In this document: positions 1-7,696 of the stretch, in pieces
Numbering within the stretch: position 1 is the stretch's first letter
Layout: every line of letters begins with the position of its first letter
Assembly: GCA_013912105.1 (NCBI GenBank)
Contig: JACERY010000009.1
Span: 1-59,118 of the forward strand
Direction: 5' to 3'
Length of the DNA: 59,118 nt
Origin: Acidimicrobiales bacterium
GTDB taxonomy: Bacteria > Actinomycetota > Acidimicrobiia > Acidimicrobiales > UBA8592
Made by a program: the position numbers and the translations under genes
Notes under the pieces: model-generated
The model's database searches: none
The model's input: the letters and a program-made list of their open reading frames with translations, nothing else
What the model was told of the DNA's origin: nothing

Positions 1-213
1 ACCGTTATTTGGGATTGGGCAGGCTTAGAGATTCCTAGTGATTTACTAGCAGATCTTAGATTACTTATTGAATACTCTGCTCTTGAGAATTTCTCTACTT
101 TTTTAAATGACGATGAGAAAGCAGCGATGGTTCAAAGAGCAGAAAACCTTCTGCACTCAGGAGTTTTCCCAAGTGACCATTCTGGAACTAGATATCCATG
201 GCCAATTATTTAA
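1..213 (+). CDS. C-terminal fragment of an unknown protein
   Basis: The window opens inside a reading frame that runs for 70 codons to a TAA. The visible part is mildly acidic, with no membrane segment or cysteine motif, and ends in the aromatic tail GTRYPWPII. I do not recognise the family. It is read as coding because the frame is open from the first base and its codon choice matches the neighbours. A stem-loop followed by a T-rich run lies about 200 bases downstream on the same strand and may end this transcript. Confidence 0.55.
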   Translation, partial: TVIWDWAGLEIPSDLLADLRLLIEYSALENFSTFLNDDEKAAMVQRAENLLHSGVFPSDHSGTRYPWPII

Positions 214-411
214 GGTGCCTACCCTTTATCTTTAAAAGTGATATCTATAGATTAGTAAATCCATAAAGAAGATACATAGTCTCCTTATGTGATCATTTTT
301 CGCTTTGAGTGCTGCGTGATAGGAAAAATTGAAATTTTTTTTAATAAATACCCAAAATATGCTGTTTTTTCCGACATTGAAAATCTAGATGTGCTAATAT
401 GGTGTTCCTTG

Positions 412-448
412 ATCGCTTGCCTTCCGGCTAGCGATTTCTTTGCTTTTG
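412..448 (+). terminator. Probable rho-independent terminator
   Basis: A 10-base stem with one T-T mismatch (412-421 pairing with 426-435) closes a TTCC loop. It is followed on the plus strand by TTCTTTGCTTTT. The T-rich side faces the plus strand, so it would end transcription of the gene that stops at 213. The remaining bases of 214-524 are AT-rich and hold nothing I can name. Confidence 0.45.
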
Positions 449-524
449 TATGTGGTTTCGGTCAAGAATATGTCAAATTCGCAAAGAAACTAGGCTTGTC
501 GATACCACTTAGATCGCAATTTGT

Positions 525-665
525 TCAATTATCTTCAATGGCTGAATCATGGTCGCTTGTCTCCCCTTTATGGAAAAAGGAAGCCAACCAGACCATACCA
601 ATCCAAGAAATACCTACTACGAGCACCAAAGCTGCGAGATTTAATGCAATGCCCATAACAGCCAT
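525..665 (-). CDS. Small single-pass membrane protein behind etfA
   Basis: This 46-codon frame encodes a hydrophobic N-terminal stretch of about 30 residues (MAVMGIALNLAALVLVVGIS and onward through WIGMVWLASFF). An acidic, His-containing tail ends in SAIEDN. It looks like one membrane helix with a short charged tail. It lies directly downstream of etfA and in the same frame: after the etfA TAG the frame stays open through five codons to this ATG. There is no clear Shine-Dalgarno sequence upstream of the ATG or of the TTG two codons earlier. It could be a separate small gene, a readthrough extension of EtfA, or chance. Function is unknown. Confidence 0.45.
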   Translation of the reverse strand: MAVMGIALNLAALVLVVGISWIGMVWLASFFHKGETSDHDSAIEDN

Positions 666-680
666 GAGCAAATAGAAAGG

Positions 681-1631
681 CTATTCACCCAATGCCTCTA
701 ATAGGGCAGGGAGAACTTTATGGACGTCTCCGATTATTCCTAAATCAGCAATGGAAAAAATTGGAGCTTCAGGGTCCTTATTTATAGCAATGATAGTTTT
801 GGAACCTTTCATCCCAACCATATGTTGTGTGGCTCCAGAAATCCCAGCGGCGATGTATATATCTGGCTTCACTACTTTTCCAGTTTGCCCTACTTGATAA
901 CTGTAAGGGACCCAACCAGCGTCAACAATAGCACGAGAAGCACCAGCAGCTCCTCCTAATTTGTTCGCTAAATCTTCTATTAATTGAAATTTTTCAGCTT
1001 CGCCAAGCCCGCGTCCTCCAGAAATAACAATGCCGGCTTCATCGAGCTTCGGCCCATCCGACTCTTCAACAAATTGGCTGACAACTTTAGCTGAGCCGGT
1101 TGCTCCTAGCTCAGGTACAGTCATTACTTCAACTGACGCTGAACTTCCATTAGAGGCTTCTGCATTAAACGACTTTGGTCGTACTAGGAAAATCCCTGGC
1201 TTATCTCCGGTAAATTTGGTTTTAACATTTGTTGCTCCACCAAAAACTGGTTCAACCCCGACAAGGCCATCACTCTCTACTAGGTCAACAATGTTAGTTA
1301 TAACTGATGCGTCTAATTTAACTGAAAGGCGACCAGCTACATCTCGACCACCGTAAGTGGTACCGAAAAGGATAGCTGTCGGAGCTTCGGCTGTGGCTTT
1401 CTCAGCCAATGCTGACGCTAAAGCTGGACCTTCTAAACCGCCATTAAGATCACCGGTGGTTAGGATTGCAGTTGCACCATGTGCCCCCAGCTCGTCTGCT
1501 ACTTGTTCAGCATCTGATCCTGCATGGACAGCAACAACATCTCCCAACTCACGAGCTTTTGCAAGCAACTCAAGTGTGATGGTTGAGACCACTCCATTAT
1601 TTGTTTCAGCGTGTACCCATATAGTTCCCAT
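681..1631 (-). CDS. etfA: Electron transfer flavoprotein, alpha subunit
   Basis: The product is the FAD-carrying subunit of the soluble heterodimer that takes electrons from acyl-CoA dehydrogenases and passes them to the quinone pool through ETF:quinone oxidoreductase. At 316 residues it has normal family length. The C-terminal third carries the FAD-binding signature of the family: VISGGRGLGE, then SYQVGQTGKVVKP, AAGISGATQH and AINKDPEAPIF. The N-terminal half is the more variable alpha/beta domain. It starts 8 bases after etfB, so the two subunits are co-transcribed. The acyl-CoA dehydrogenase at 17.4-18.7 kb is a likely electron donor. The stop is TAG, and the frame continues open into a small hydrophobic ORF. 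Confidence 0.95.
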   Translation of the reverse strand: MGTIWVHAETNNGVVSTITLELLAKARELGDVVAVHAGSDAEQVADELGAHGATAILTTGDLNGGLEGPALASALAEKATAEAPTAILFGTTYGGRDVAGRLSVKLDASVITNIVDLVESDGLVGVEPVFGGATNVKTKFTGDKPGIFLVRPKSFNAEASNGSSASVEVMTVPELGATGSAKVVSQFVEESDGPKLDEAGIVISGGRGLGEAEKFQLIEDLANKLGGAAGASRAIVDAGWVPYSYQVGQTGKVVKPDIYIAAGISGATQHMVGMKGSKTIIAINKDPEAPIFSIADLGIIGDVHKVLPALLEALGE

Positions 1632-1639
1632 GTTGCCTC

Positions 1640-2413
1640 CTAGATAACTTTCAACTCTTGCAGGAATGACATAATTCGTTCATGCCCGTCGCCTTCATCT
1701 TCAATGATTTCGCCAGCTTCACGTGCAGGAGCAGGCTCAATTGAAACTATTTCCTGCCCTCCGCCTGCCCATCCAACGCTTCCTGCCTCAATACCAAGAT
1801 CTGCTAACGCAAGTTCTTCAACAGGTTTTGACTTAGCTGCCATGATTCCTTTAAATGATGGGTATCGTGGCTCAACCACGCCCGCAGTAACTGATACCAG
1901 AGCAGGAAGTGGGCATGCGACATCATCGTACCCATCCTCTGTTTGCCTTTTAACTGCAACATTTCCGCCATCAACGGTTACTTCTTTGGCAAATGTCACT
2001 GAGGGGAGACCCAGTAATTCAGCTACTTGTTCAGGGACTGTCCCTGTGTATCCATCAGAAGATTCAGTTGCTGTTAAAACCAGGTCCGCACCGACTCGTT
2101 CGATTGCGGCAGCGAGAATTTTAGCTGTACCTAACGCATCTGTTCCAGCGAGCGCATCATCACTAACAAGAATCGCGCTATCAGCACCCATCGCTAAGGC
2201 ATTGTTCAGCCCATTACGTTCATTATTAGGCACCATTGATACAAGCACGACCTCTCCATCGTCACCAACTAGCTGAAGTGCCATTTCAACACCATAAGAA
2301 TCAGATTCGTCAAGAATAAGCTTGACGTCACGTTTCAGTGTTTTTGTATTCGGATCAATTTCACCTGGATCTGCAGGATCAGGAATTTGTTTTACGCAGA
2401 CTGCTACTTTCAT
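1640..2413 (-). CDS. etfB: Electron transfer flavoprotein, beta subunit
   Basis: This is the AMP-binding partner of EtfA. The 257-residue product opens with MKVAVCVKQIPDP, the usual ETF-beta N-terminus. It has the internal stretch MGADSAILVSDDALAGTDAL and the segment GTVPEQVAELLGLPSVTFA typical of the family. A C-terminal arm after about residue 200 would wrap around the alpha subunit. It is the first gene of an etfB-etfA operon on the minus strand. The 140-base gap to the divergent lipid kinase should hold the promoter, but I see no convincing -35/-10 pair there. Confidence 0.95.
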   Translation of the reverse strand: MKVAVCVKQIPDPADPGEIDPNTKTLKRDVKLILDESDSYGVEMALQLVGDDGEVVLVSMVPNNERNGLNNALAMGADSAILVSDDALAGTDALGTAKILAAAIERVGADLVLTATESSDGYTGTVPEQVAELLGLPSVTFAKEVTVDGGNVAVKRQTEDGYDDVACPLPALVSVTAGVVEPRYPSFKGIMAAKSKPVEELALADLGIEAGSVGWAGGGQEIVSIEPAPAREAGEIIEDEGDGHERIMSFLQELKVI

Positions 2414-2553
2414 TTTTTACCCTACTTTTTGAGGATTTACATATCAGCCCAACTAGGCCAATATCTTGACTTTACAGCAGGTTTTGACATAATCCATAAC
2501 CGTAGAACCGGAGTAAACACACAGCTTGGATTCAAATTTCGTACAATGGGGCG

Positions 2554-3501
2554 GTGAAGATAATGTTCCTAGTTAATCCTGCTGCTTCCTCAGTGACTCC
2601 GCGCACGCGCGTTGTCATACAAAAAGCATTGGCTTCAGATCATGAAGTCGTGTTAGCCGAGACTATCCGAAGAGACCATGCTACGAGAATAGCTAGAGAA
2701 GCTGCTGAAGACCATTTCGATATTGTCGTGGTGCTTGGTGGGGATGGAACGTTAAACGAAGCAGCTAATGGCTTAATAAACACCGACACAGCGCTTGCTG
2801 TTCTCCCAGGTGGATCTACGAATGTTTTTGCTCGAACGCTTGGACTGCCTGATGACCCAGTTGAAGCGACTGGAATTTTACTTGAAACAGTAGATAATCA
2901 TGCGCCTCAGCGAATAGGCCTTGGGTGCGTCAACGGACGTTATTTCCTTTTTCATGCGGGAATGGGCTTCGATGCAGCTGTGGTAGCAGAAGTTGAGAAG
3001 CGAGGAAGATTAAAACGATACGCCAGCCATGCTTTATTTGTTTATGCAGCGATTGACACGTGGCTTCGACATTACGATCGCAAAAAACCAGCATTTCGTA
3101 TTAGGCATAGCAATGGCGCTGTAGTCCCTAATTCCAAATTTGGGATTTGTTTAAATACTGACCCTTATACATATCTTGGCAGTAGATCATTGAGCCTCTC
3201 TCCGGATGCTGACTTAAGCCGGAGTTTAGTTATGATCAGTATTAATAGTCTTCGTGTAAACAGGTTATTAAATCTTGTTAGCGGAGCGATTCGTGGTTCG
3301 ACAGCTTTCCATAACCACTCCTATGTTGATTACAGGGCAGATGTTACGGATTTTAGGGTTGAGGGACATAGACCATTCCCTTACCAAGTTGACGGCGATT
3401 ATTTAGGTGAAGTGACTAGCCTTGATTTCTCCTACGCCCCAAGTGTCTTAAAACTTGTTGCGCCTAATCCAAGTCTCGTTGGTCTACCCGGACAGAAGTA
3501 A
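2554..3501 (+). CDS. Diacylglycerol kinase-family lipid kinase
   Basis: This 315-residue protein belongs to the DagK/YegS/sphingosine-kinase fold. The N-terminal catalytic domain shows the nucleotide-binding signature VVVLGGDGTLNEAANGL near residues 65-81, followed by AVLPGGSTNVFARTLGLP. The C-terminal half is the beta-rich second domain, including the late PYQVDGDYLG stretch. Such enzymes phosphorylate diacylglycerol or related lipids; the exact substrate cannot be told from sequence. GTG is used as start because the conserved KIMFLVNPAAS strand follows at once. It is divergent from etfB and convergent with a glycerophosphodiester phosphodiesterase, so both neighbours here touch phospholipid turnover. 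Confidence 0.85.
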   Translation: MKIMFLVNPAASSVTPRTRVVIQKALASDHEVVLAETIRRDHATRIAREAAEDHFDIVVVLGGDGTLNEAANGLINTDTALAVLPGGSTNVFARTLGLPDDPVEATGILLETVDNHAPQRIGLGCVNGRYFLFHAGMGFDAAVVAEVEKRGRLKRYASHALFVYAAIDTWLRHYDRKKPAFRIRHSNGAVVPNSKFGICLNTDPYTYLGSRSLSLSPDADLSRSLVMISINSLRVNRLLNLVSGAIRGSTAFHNHSYVDYRADVTDFRVEGHRPFPYQVDGDYLGEVTSLDFSYAPSVLKLVAPNPSLVGLPGQK

Positions 3502-3510
3502 CATGAATAC

Positions 3511-3529
3511 TAGGAGGTTTAACTTCCTA
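3511..3529. terminator. Short hairpin between convergent genes
   Basis: TAGGAGG, TTTAA, CTTCCTA forms a 7-base stem with one G-T wobble and a 5-base loop in the 43-base gap between two convergent genes. No long T-run follows on either side, so termination is plausible but not shown. Confidence 0.3.
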
Positions 3530-3544
3530 TATTGTGTTCAGTAG

Positions 3545-4237
3545 TTACCTGTCGTGCCCTTTGACAACCTCTAAAGCGACGTCTGGCACATCAGTAATAA
3601 TTCCATCCACCCCGAAACCAATAAGTTCTTCCATACGGTCTTCATCATTGACCGTCCAGACATTGACTTCCAGGCCATATTCATGAGAGGCAACTACGAA
3701 ATCTTCATCTACTGCAAGGTGATGCGGGTGGACTGATTGAAAACCGGAGAGTTTGAGTCCTTGGAGGAAATCCTTTCTCTCTTTGAAATCCCCGATAGTC
3801 AAAAACCCAAGTTGAACTGTAGGTGATGTTGCTCTGGCATATTCAAGCACGTCTCTGCTGAATGATGATAAAAGAAACTGTTGATTGAGATTATTTCCCT
3901 CTATGCCATCTAGAACAGAATCAACGAGTTTCTGCGTAAGCGTAAATTCAGATACTTTTAGCTCAATGTTCATGTGCGCCCCTGCGCATGCATTTATTGC
4001 ATTTCTCAGCAATGGAATATGACTCGGAATGTCTTTCACCGTTAGTTCCTGTATGTAACGATCTTGCCCTATCGTTTCATCGTGGTGGACCACCACATTC
4101 CCATCGCTGGCTAACCAAACATCAAATTCGACCCAATCGGACCCGATTGCCACTGCATGCGTGAATGCTTCAAGAGTATTTTCTTTAAAGGTAAGAGAAG
4201 CACCTCGGTGGGCACAGACATTAGTCACAAAGCACAT
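3545..4237 (-). CDS. Glycerophosphodiester phosphodiesterase
   Basis: The 230-residue product hydrolyses glycerophosphodiesters to glycerol-3-phosphate and an alcohol. The N-terminus carries the catalytic CAHRGASLTFKENTLEAF stretch (His-Arg plus Glu-Asn). It then has DWVEFDVWLASDGNVVVHHD, which supplies the metal-binding Glu/Asp and the second catalytic His. NIELKVSE lies mid-domain, and VNVWTVNDED and GVDGIITDVPD lie near the C-terminus. All of these are hallmarks of the GDPD TIM barrel. There is no signal peptide, so it is of the cytosolic UgpQ type. It probably recycles phospholipid head groups. Confidence 0.9.
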   Translation of the reverse strand: MCFVTNVCAHRGASLTFKENTLEAFTHAVAIGSDWVEFDVWLASDGNVVVHHDETIGQDRYIQELTVKDIPSHIPLLRNAINACAGAHMNIELKVSEFTLTQKLVDSVLDGIEGNNLNQQFLLSSFSRDVLEYARATSPTVQLGFLTIGDFKERKDFLQGLKLSGFQSVHPHHLAVDEDFVVASHEYGLEVNVWTVNDEDRMEELIGFGVDGIITDVPDVALEVVKGHDR

Positions 4238-4305
4238 CCATGTAACTAAAATAGCTTGAATAATTGAGATAATAATTTTTTTTCACAAATTCAACATAAC
4301 CACCA

Positions 4306-4321
4306 TGTGCCACTTGTCACA
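4306..4321. promoter_or_regulatory. CRP/FNR-like palindrome upstream of whiB
   Basis: TGTGC-CACTTG-TCACA matches the CRP consensus TGTGA-N6-TCACA at 9 of its 10 fixed bases. It lies about 65-80 bases before the whiB start. A candidate promoter, TTGTCA (4314-4319), 17 bases, then TATCGT (4337-4342), overlaps its right half, so binding there would be expected to affect RNA polymerase. In Mycobacterium tuberculosis the orthologous whiB1 is known to be controlled by a cAMP receptor protein. This is a site prediction by eye only. Confidence 0.4.
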
Positions 4322-4386
4322 CACAAAATTTGCCTGTATCGTCAAATAATGGGAGCCGAAAGGTGAACTGAATTAAGAGTCGCTAA

Positions 4387-4686
4387 ATGCTTTGCGGAGG
4401 GCTTGTGGCAATTCAAACAATTTCATATCTTGATAAAAAAAGGGACTGGCGCGAGTTAGCGTTATGCAAAGATACCAGCCCAGAACTCTTCTTTCCTGTT
4501 GGAAATACTGGTAGTGCGTTAGATGCTATTTCTTTAGCAAAAAATGTTTGTCATCGGTGCCCATCACAGGATGAGTGCCTTGAATACGCGTTGGACTCAA
4601 ACCAGGACAACGGAGTTTGGGGTGGGCGTTCAGAAGAAGAACGGCGAAATATCCGTCGTCAACGTCAAATAAGGTTGCAGTCATAG
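4387..4686 (+). CDS. WhiB-family iron-sulfur regulator (WhiB1-like)
   Basis: A 99-residue protein with the four cysteines of the WhiB family at 27, 55, 58 and 64 (C...CHRC...C). They would hold a redox- and NO-sensitive 4Fe-4S cluster. The turn GVWGG at 76-80 and a basic C-terminal tail (EERRNIRRQRQIR) would contact DNA or sigma factor. WhiB proteins are confined to Actinomycetota and their phages. An AAGAG seven bases before the ATG supports this start. The gene is tail-to-tail with a PdtaS kinase, the same arrangement as whiB1 and pdtaS in mycobacteria, which suggests the WhiB1 subclass. A CRP-like site lies upstream. Confidence 0.92.
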   Translation: MLCGGLVAIQTISYLDKKRDWRELALCKDTSPELFFPVGNTGSALDAISLAKNVCHRCPSQDECLEYALDSNQDNGVWGGRSEEERRNIRRQRQIRLQS

Positions 4687-4722
4687 CTTGATCTTCTAGT
4701 TGTATAAAATTTGGCTAGATGT

Positions 4723-6168
4723 CTAGGTCTGACTAATTGGTATTCGTATTAGCGCTTTGGTACCGCCTGATTCGGCTCTGCGAATTTCGATTGAACCCGC
4801 CAAGTCCATTTCAATAAGGTTCCTGACGATCGTTAGCCCTAATCCATAGTTCTCTTTTGAGAACCCCAATGGAAGCCCAAGACCGTTGTCCGAGACGGTG
4901 ACCTTAAGCATTCGCTGAGATGATTTGAACATTATTGTCAACTTTGGCATTTCAATGTGAGAAATATCTGAGAAAGCATGCTGTACTGCATTCTGCATAA
5001 GTTCATTAAGTGTCACTGCTAACGCTGTGGTCTGGGTAGCTGGCAAAATTACTGAGTCCCCTTGCACATGAAACTCAATTGACCTTTCGGCATCAGAAAG
5101 GTCTTCTGATACAAGTCGAACTAATGGCTTAATAACCTCATCGAAATGCACAATGTCGTCTGCCTTGTGAGAAAGGATTTCATGAACGACTGCAATAGAG
5201 CGTATCCTCCGAACAGAATCGTCAATTGCTGTCCTTGCCTCAGTCACAGTTACTCTTCTAGATTGCAAGCGAAGCAAAGACGAGATTGTCTGAAGATTAT
5301 TCTTTACTCGATGATGAATCTCAGCAATTGTGGAATCTTTTGATCGAAGGAGTTGATCTCGTCGCCTTAGTTCTGAAATGTCTCTAACGAGCACTACAGC
5401 CCCAGTAGTGTTGTTATTCTCAATTATAGGAAGGCACCTGAGCGAGATAGCCTGCCCGTTCATTTGGATCTCAGTGCTTTGGGCTTGATGTATATCAAAG
5501 GCCTTGGGAACAGCGTCGCATTTTAAGACGTCAATCCCAATTTTCTTATTCTCAATTTGCCTTATACTGAGTCTACTTAGAACGGAAACTGAATTTGGAG
5601 ATGCAAAGCGCACTCGCCCAACTCTGTCAAGCAACATCAACCCGTCACTGACTCTGGGAGAAAATTCTGATTCAGTTCCTGCTTCTTGAAATGGATAGCA
5701 GTTTTGTGAAATCATCAAAGCTAAACGTCGAAATAACGAGAAATAGGTCATCTCGAGATCTCCAGCAACTCTTTGGCCATCAGGTGAAAAATCACGGGAT
5801 AGAACAGCTATTACTTTTCCGTCAAAGAGAACCGGGACGCTTAAAGTTCTAATGCGCTCAACCGGGCTTTGTAATATTAAACCTCCGTCTATAATTTGGC
5901 CGCTTTGGCGTGCTTCATCAAAAAACGGTCTTTCGCCACGTGTAAATATGCGCCCTTCCATTTCTTTTCTATAGATACTTCGACTCGTGGTCGGACGCAC
6001 ATGGGCAACAATAACGTATGAAGTTTTAGTTGAATTATCCTCGGGAATACAAAGAAGTAAGTCAGCGAATGAGAGATCAGCAAGTAAGTCCCAAGATCTG
6101 ATTAACTTTGAAAGGTATCTACTCTCAGAAGCTTTTAGAGTAGGTGCTAGCTCAGTTAGTGCTGACAT
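4723..6168 (-). CDS. pdtaS: PdtaS-type sensor histidine kinase
   Basis: The 481-residue cytosolic histidine kinase opens with a GAF-like domain (about 1-160; note SWDLLADLSFADLLLC). A PAS domain follows (about 175-265; DGLMLLDRVGRVRFASPNS ... VVLVRDIS). Next come a HisKA_2 dimerisation box with IAEIHHRVKNNLQTISSLLR at 281-300, and an HATPase domain (ELMQNAVQHAF, DNGLGLP, GLGLTIVRNL). The phosphorylatable His is in the 285/286 pair. Domain order and many motifs match mycobacterial PdtaS, which signals to the RNA-binding antiterminator PdtaR; no pdtaR lies in this window. There is no transmembrane segment. It ends an Mrp-DUF3107-pdtaS run on the minus strand and faces whiB. Confidence 0.9.
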   Translation of the reverse strand: MSALTELAPTLKASESRYLSKLIRSWDLLADLSFADLLLCIPEDNSTKTSYVIVAHVRPTTSRSIYRKEMEGRIFTRGERPFFDEARQSGQIIDGGLILQSPVERIRTLSVPVLFDGKVIAVLSRDFSPDGQRVAGDLEMTYFSLFRRLALMISQNCYPFQEAGTESEFSPRVSDGLMLLDRVGRVRFASPNSVSVLSRLSIRQIENKKIGIDVLKCDAVPKAFDIHQAQSTEIQMNGQAISLRCLPIIENNNTTGAVVLVRDISELRRRDQLLRSKDSTIAEIHHRVKNNLQTISSLLRLQSRRVTVTEARTAIDDSVRRIRSIAVVHEILSHKADDIVHFDEVIKPLVRLVSEDLSDAERSIEFHVQGDSVILPATQTTALAVTLNELMQNAVQHAFSDISHIEMPKLTIMFKSSQRMLKVTVSDNGLGLPLGFSKENYGLGLTIVRNLIEMDLAGSIEIRRAESGGTKALIRIPISQT

Positions 6169-6193
6169 TTTATCTTTCAGGTTTGGGGACTAT

Positions 6194-6424
6194 CTAAGCT
6201 CCAAAACCTATTTTAGGAGCTGCTTGAGAACCGATATCAATAAAAGTTATTTTACTGACTGGAATCCCTACCTCTCTGCCATCCTTATCAGATAACCATG
6301 TAACACTTTTTTGAGATTCGAGATCGCCTTCGAGTTGCGATTTCAGTTTTTCGAGATCAGTATCATCTGACATTTCTAACTGAATTTCTTTTGCTATATC
6401 TCCGACACCTATACGAACAATCAT
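6194..6424 (-). CDS. DUF3107 family protein
   Basis: A 76-residue protein starting MIVRIGVGDIAKEIQLEM and ending in SKITFIDIGSQAAPKIGFGA. It matches the layout of the actinobacterial DUF3107 family (the mycobacterial TB9.4 type), in which a short beta-alpha-beta unit closes with an I-x-IG ... (R/K)-x-GFG motif. The biochemical role of the family is not known. It sits 18 bases behind the Mrp ATPase and 25 bases ahead of pdtaS, in one probable operon. Confidence 0.8.
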   Translation of the reverse strand: MIVRIGVGDIAKEIQLEMSDDTDLEKLKSQLEGDLESQKSVTWLSDKDGREVGIPVSKITFIDIGSQAAPKIGFGA

Positions 6425-6442
6425 TTTTTTCCTCTCTTTTAC

Positions 6443-7588
6443 CTATTGGAGTAGTTTAAGTCCCTTGTTGTACCTTCGGGTGGGGGCAAGGTCGATATCA
6501 ACGGTTTCACTTATTTGAGCGAATATCTTTCCAGCTTCGCTATCCGGCATCATGGCTACAAGCGGGTTACCTGTATCTGAACCTTCACGAATTTCAGGAA
6601 TCAGCGGAATTTGACCAATTAATGGCACCTCTAATCGGTTGGCGAGGTCTTCGCCACCACCGTGACCGAATAAGTAGTATTTCTTTCCGTCATCCCCAGT
6701 GAACCAAGACATATTCTCTATAACCCCTTTGACCTCCAGATTCACGTTTTTCGCCATGAAAGCAGCTCGTTGAGCAACACGTTGTGCAGCTGGTTGAGGT
6801 GTCGTGACTACATACAGTTCCGAACGTGGCAAGAACTGCGCTAGCGACAGCGCAATATCGCCGGTTCCAGGGGGCAGGTCGACCAATAAGTAATCTAGGT
6901 CCTCCCAGTACACGTCTGTCAAGAACTGTTCTAGGGCTTTATGGAGCATTGGGCCTCTCCAAATAACTGGTTGGTCTTCTCTAGCAAAGAACCCCATTGA
7001 GATAGCCTTTACGCCATGTTTCTTTGGTGGAATCAGAAGTTCATCGATTACGGTTGGTGGTTGATCAAGCCCGAGCATACGCGGGATAGAGAATCCCCAG
7101 ACATCAGCATCAACGATGCCTACAGATTTCCCTCGGTTAGCTAGTGCTATTGAAAGATTAGCTGACACTGATGATTTTCCTACCCCGCCTTTACCGGAGG
7201 CAATAAGAAGAACACGAGTTTTTGATTCAGGGTCAGCAAAAGGAATTAGTCTTCCTTCTGCATGACCATGAGCTGGTTGGGAACCTGCAGTTGCGGAAGG
7301 GTCACCGTGCACGATCTCGCGAACTTTTGTTCTTTCCTCATCAGTCATGACCCCGAAGGTAACGTTAACATCGGTTACGTCATCTATCCCTTGGATAGCT
7401 TCCGTTACGTCTTGTTCAATTTTCGCCTTCAGGGGGCAGCCTGGGATAGTTAAAGATATCTCGACACTAATTGATGAACCCTTTATTGAAACATCTTTTA
7501 CCATTCCGAGTTCTACGATGCTCCTATTTAATTCTGGGTCATTGACTGGTTCAAGAGCTTCAAGAATATTTTCAAGTGATAAACCCAT
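6443..7588 (-). CDS. mrp: Mrp/NBP35-family iron-sulfur carrier ATPase
   Basis: The 381-residue protein has an N-terminal MIP18/DUF59 domain (about 5-80; LSLTIPGCPLK has the family's conserved Cys) joined to a ParA-like ATPase. The deviant Walker A is SGKGGVGKSS at 131-140. VDADVWGFSIPRMLGL and LLVDLPPGTGD follow, both standard for Mrp/ApbC. These proteins bind and transfer Fe-S clusters. The C-terminal cluster-binding CxxC seen in many homologues is absent: the stretch after ENMSWF reads TGDDGKKYYLFGHGGG. It lies downstream of the ccm operon after a 108-base gap in which I see nothing else. Confidence 0.88.
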   Translation of the reverse strand: MGLSLENILEALEPVNDPELNRSIVELGMVKDVSIKGSSISVEISLTIPGCPLKAKIEQDVTEAIQGIDDVTDVNVTFGVMTDEERTKVREIVHGDPSATAGSQPAHGHAEGRLIPFADPESKTRVLLIASGKGGVGKSSVSANLSIALANRGKSVGIVDADVWGFSIPRMLGLDQPPTVIDELLIPPKKHGVKAISMGFFAREDQPVIWRGPMLHKALEQFLTDVYWEDLDYLLVDLPPGTGDIALSLAQFLPRSELYVVTTPQPAAQRVAQRAAFMAKNVNLEVKGVIENMSWFTGDDGKKYYLFGHGGGEDLANRLEVPLIGQIPLIPEIREGSDTGNPLVAMMPDSEAGKIFAQISETVDIDLAPTRRYNKGLKLLQ

Positions 7589-7696
7589 TGGTTCTCCTAT
7601 AGAGGTACTTCTAGTCTATGTGTTTTCATCTCTGAACCTCAAAGCAACGAGATCATGTCAATTAAAAAGTTTGATAAGCAGCCTGAAAGAAGTTAT

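Noticed and set aside
325..345. AAAAATT-GA-AATTTTT inverted repeat as terminator
   Set aside because: The loop would be two bases and the arms are all A/T; the hairpin at 412-435 is a better candidate.
289..675. 128-codon plus-strand open frame
   Set aside because: It starts with GTG without a ribosome site, contains the terminator hairpin at 412-435, and its second half lies opposite the small membrane ORF behind etfA. Composition does not look like a protein.
1030..1647. Plus-strand open frames opposite etfA
   Set aside because: Ser/Pro/Thr-rich shadow frames of a well-conserved gene on the other strand.
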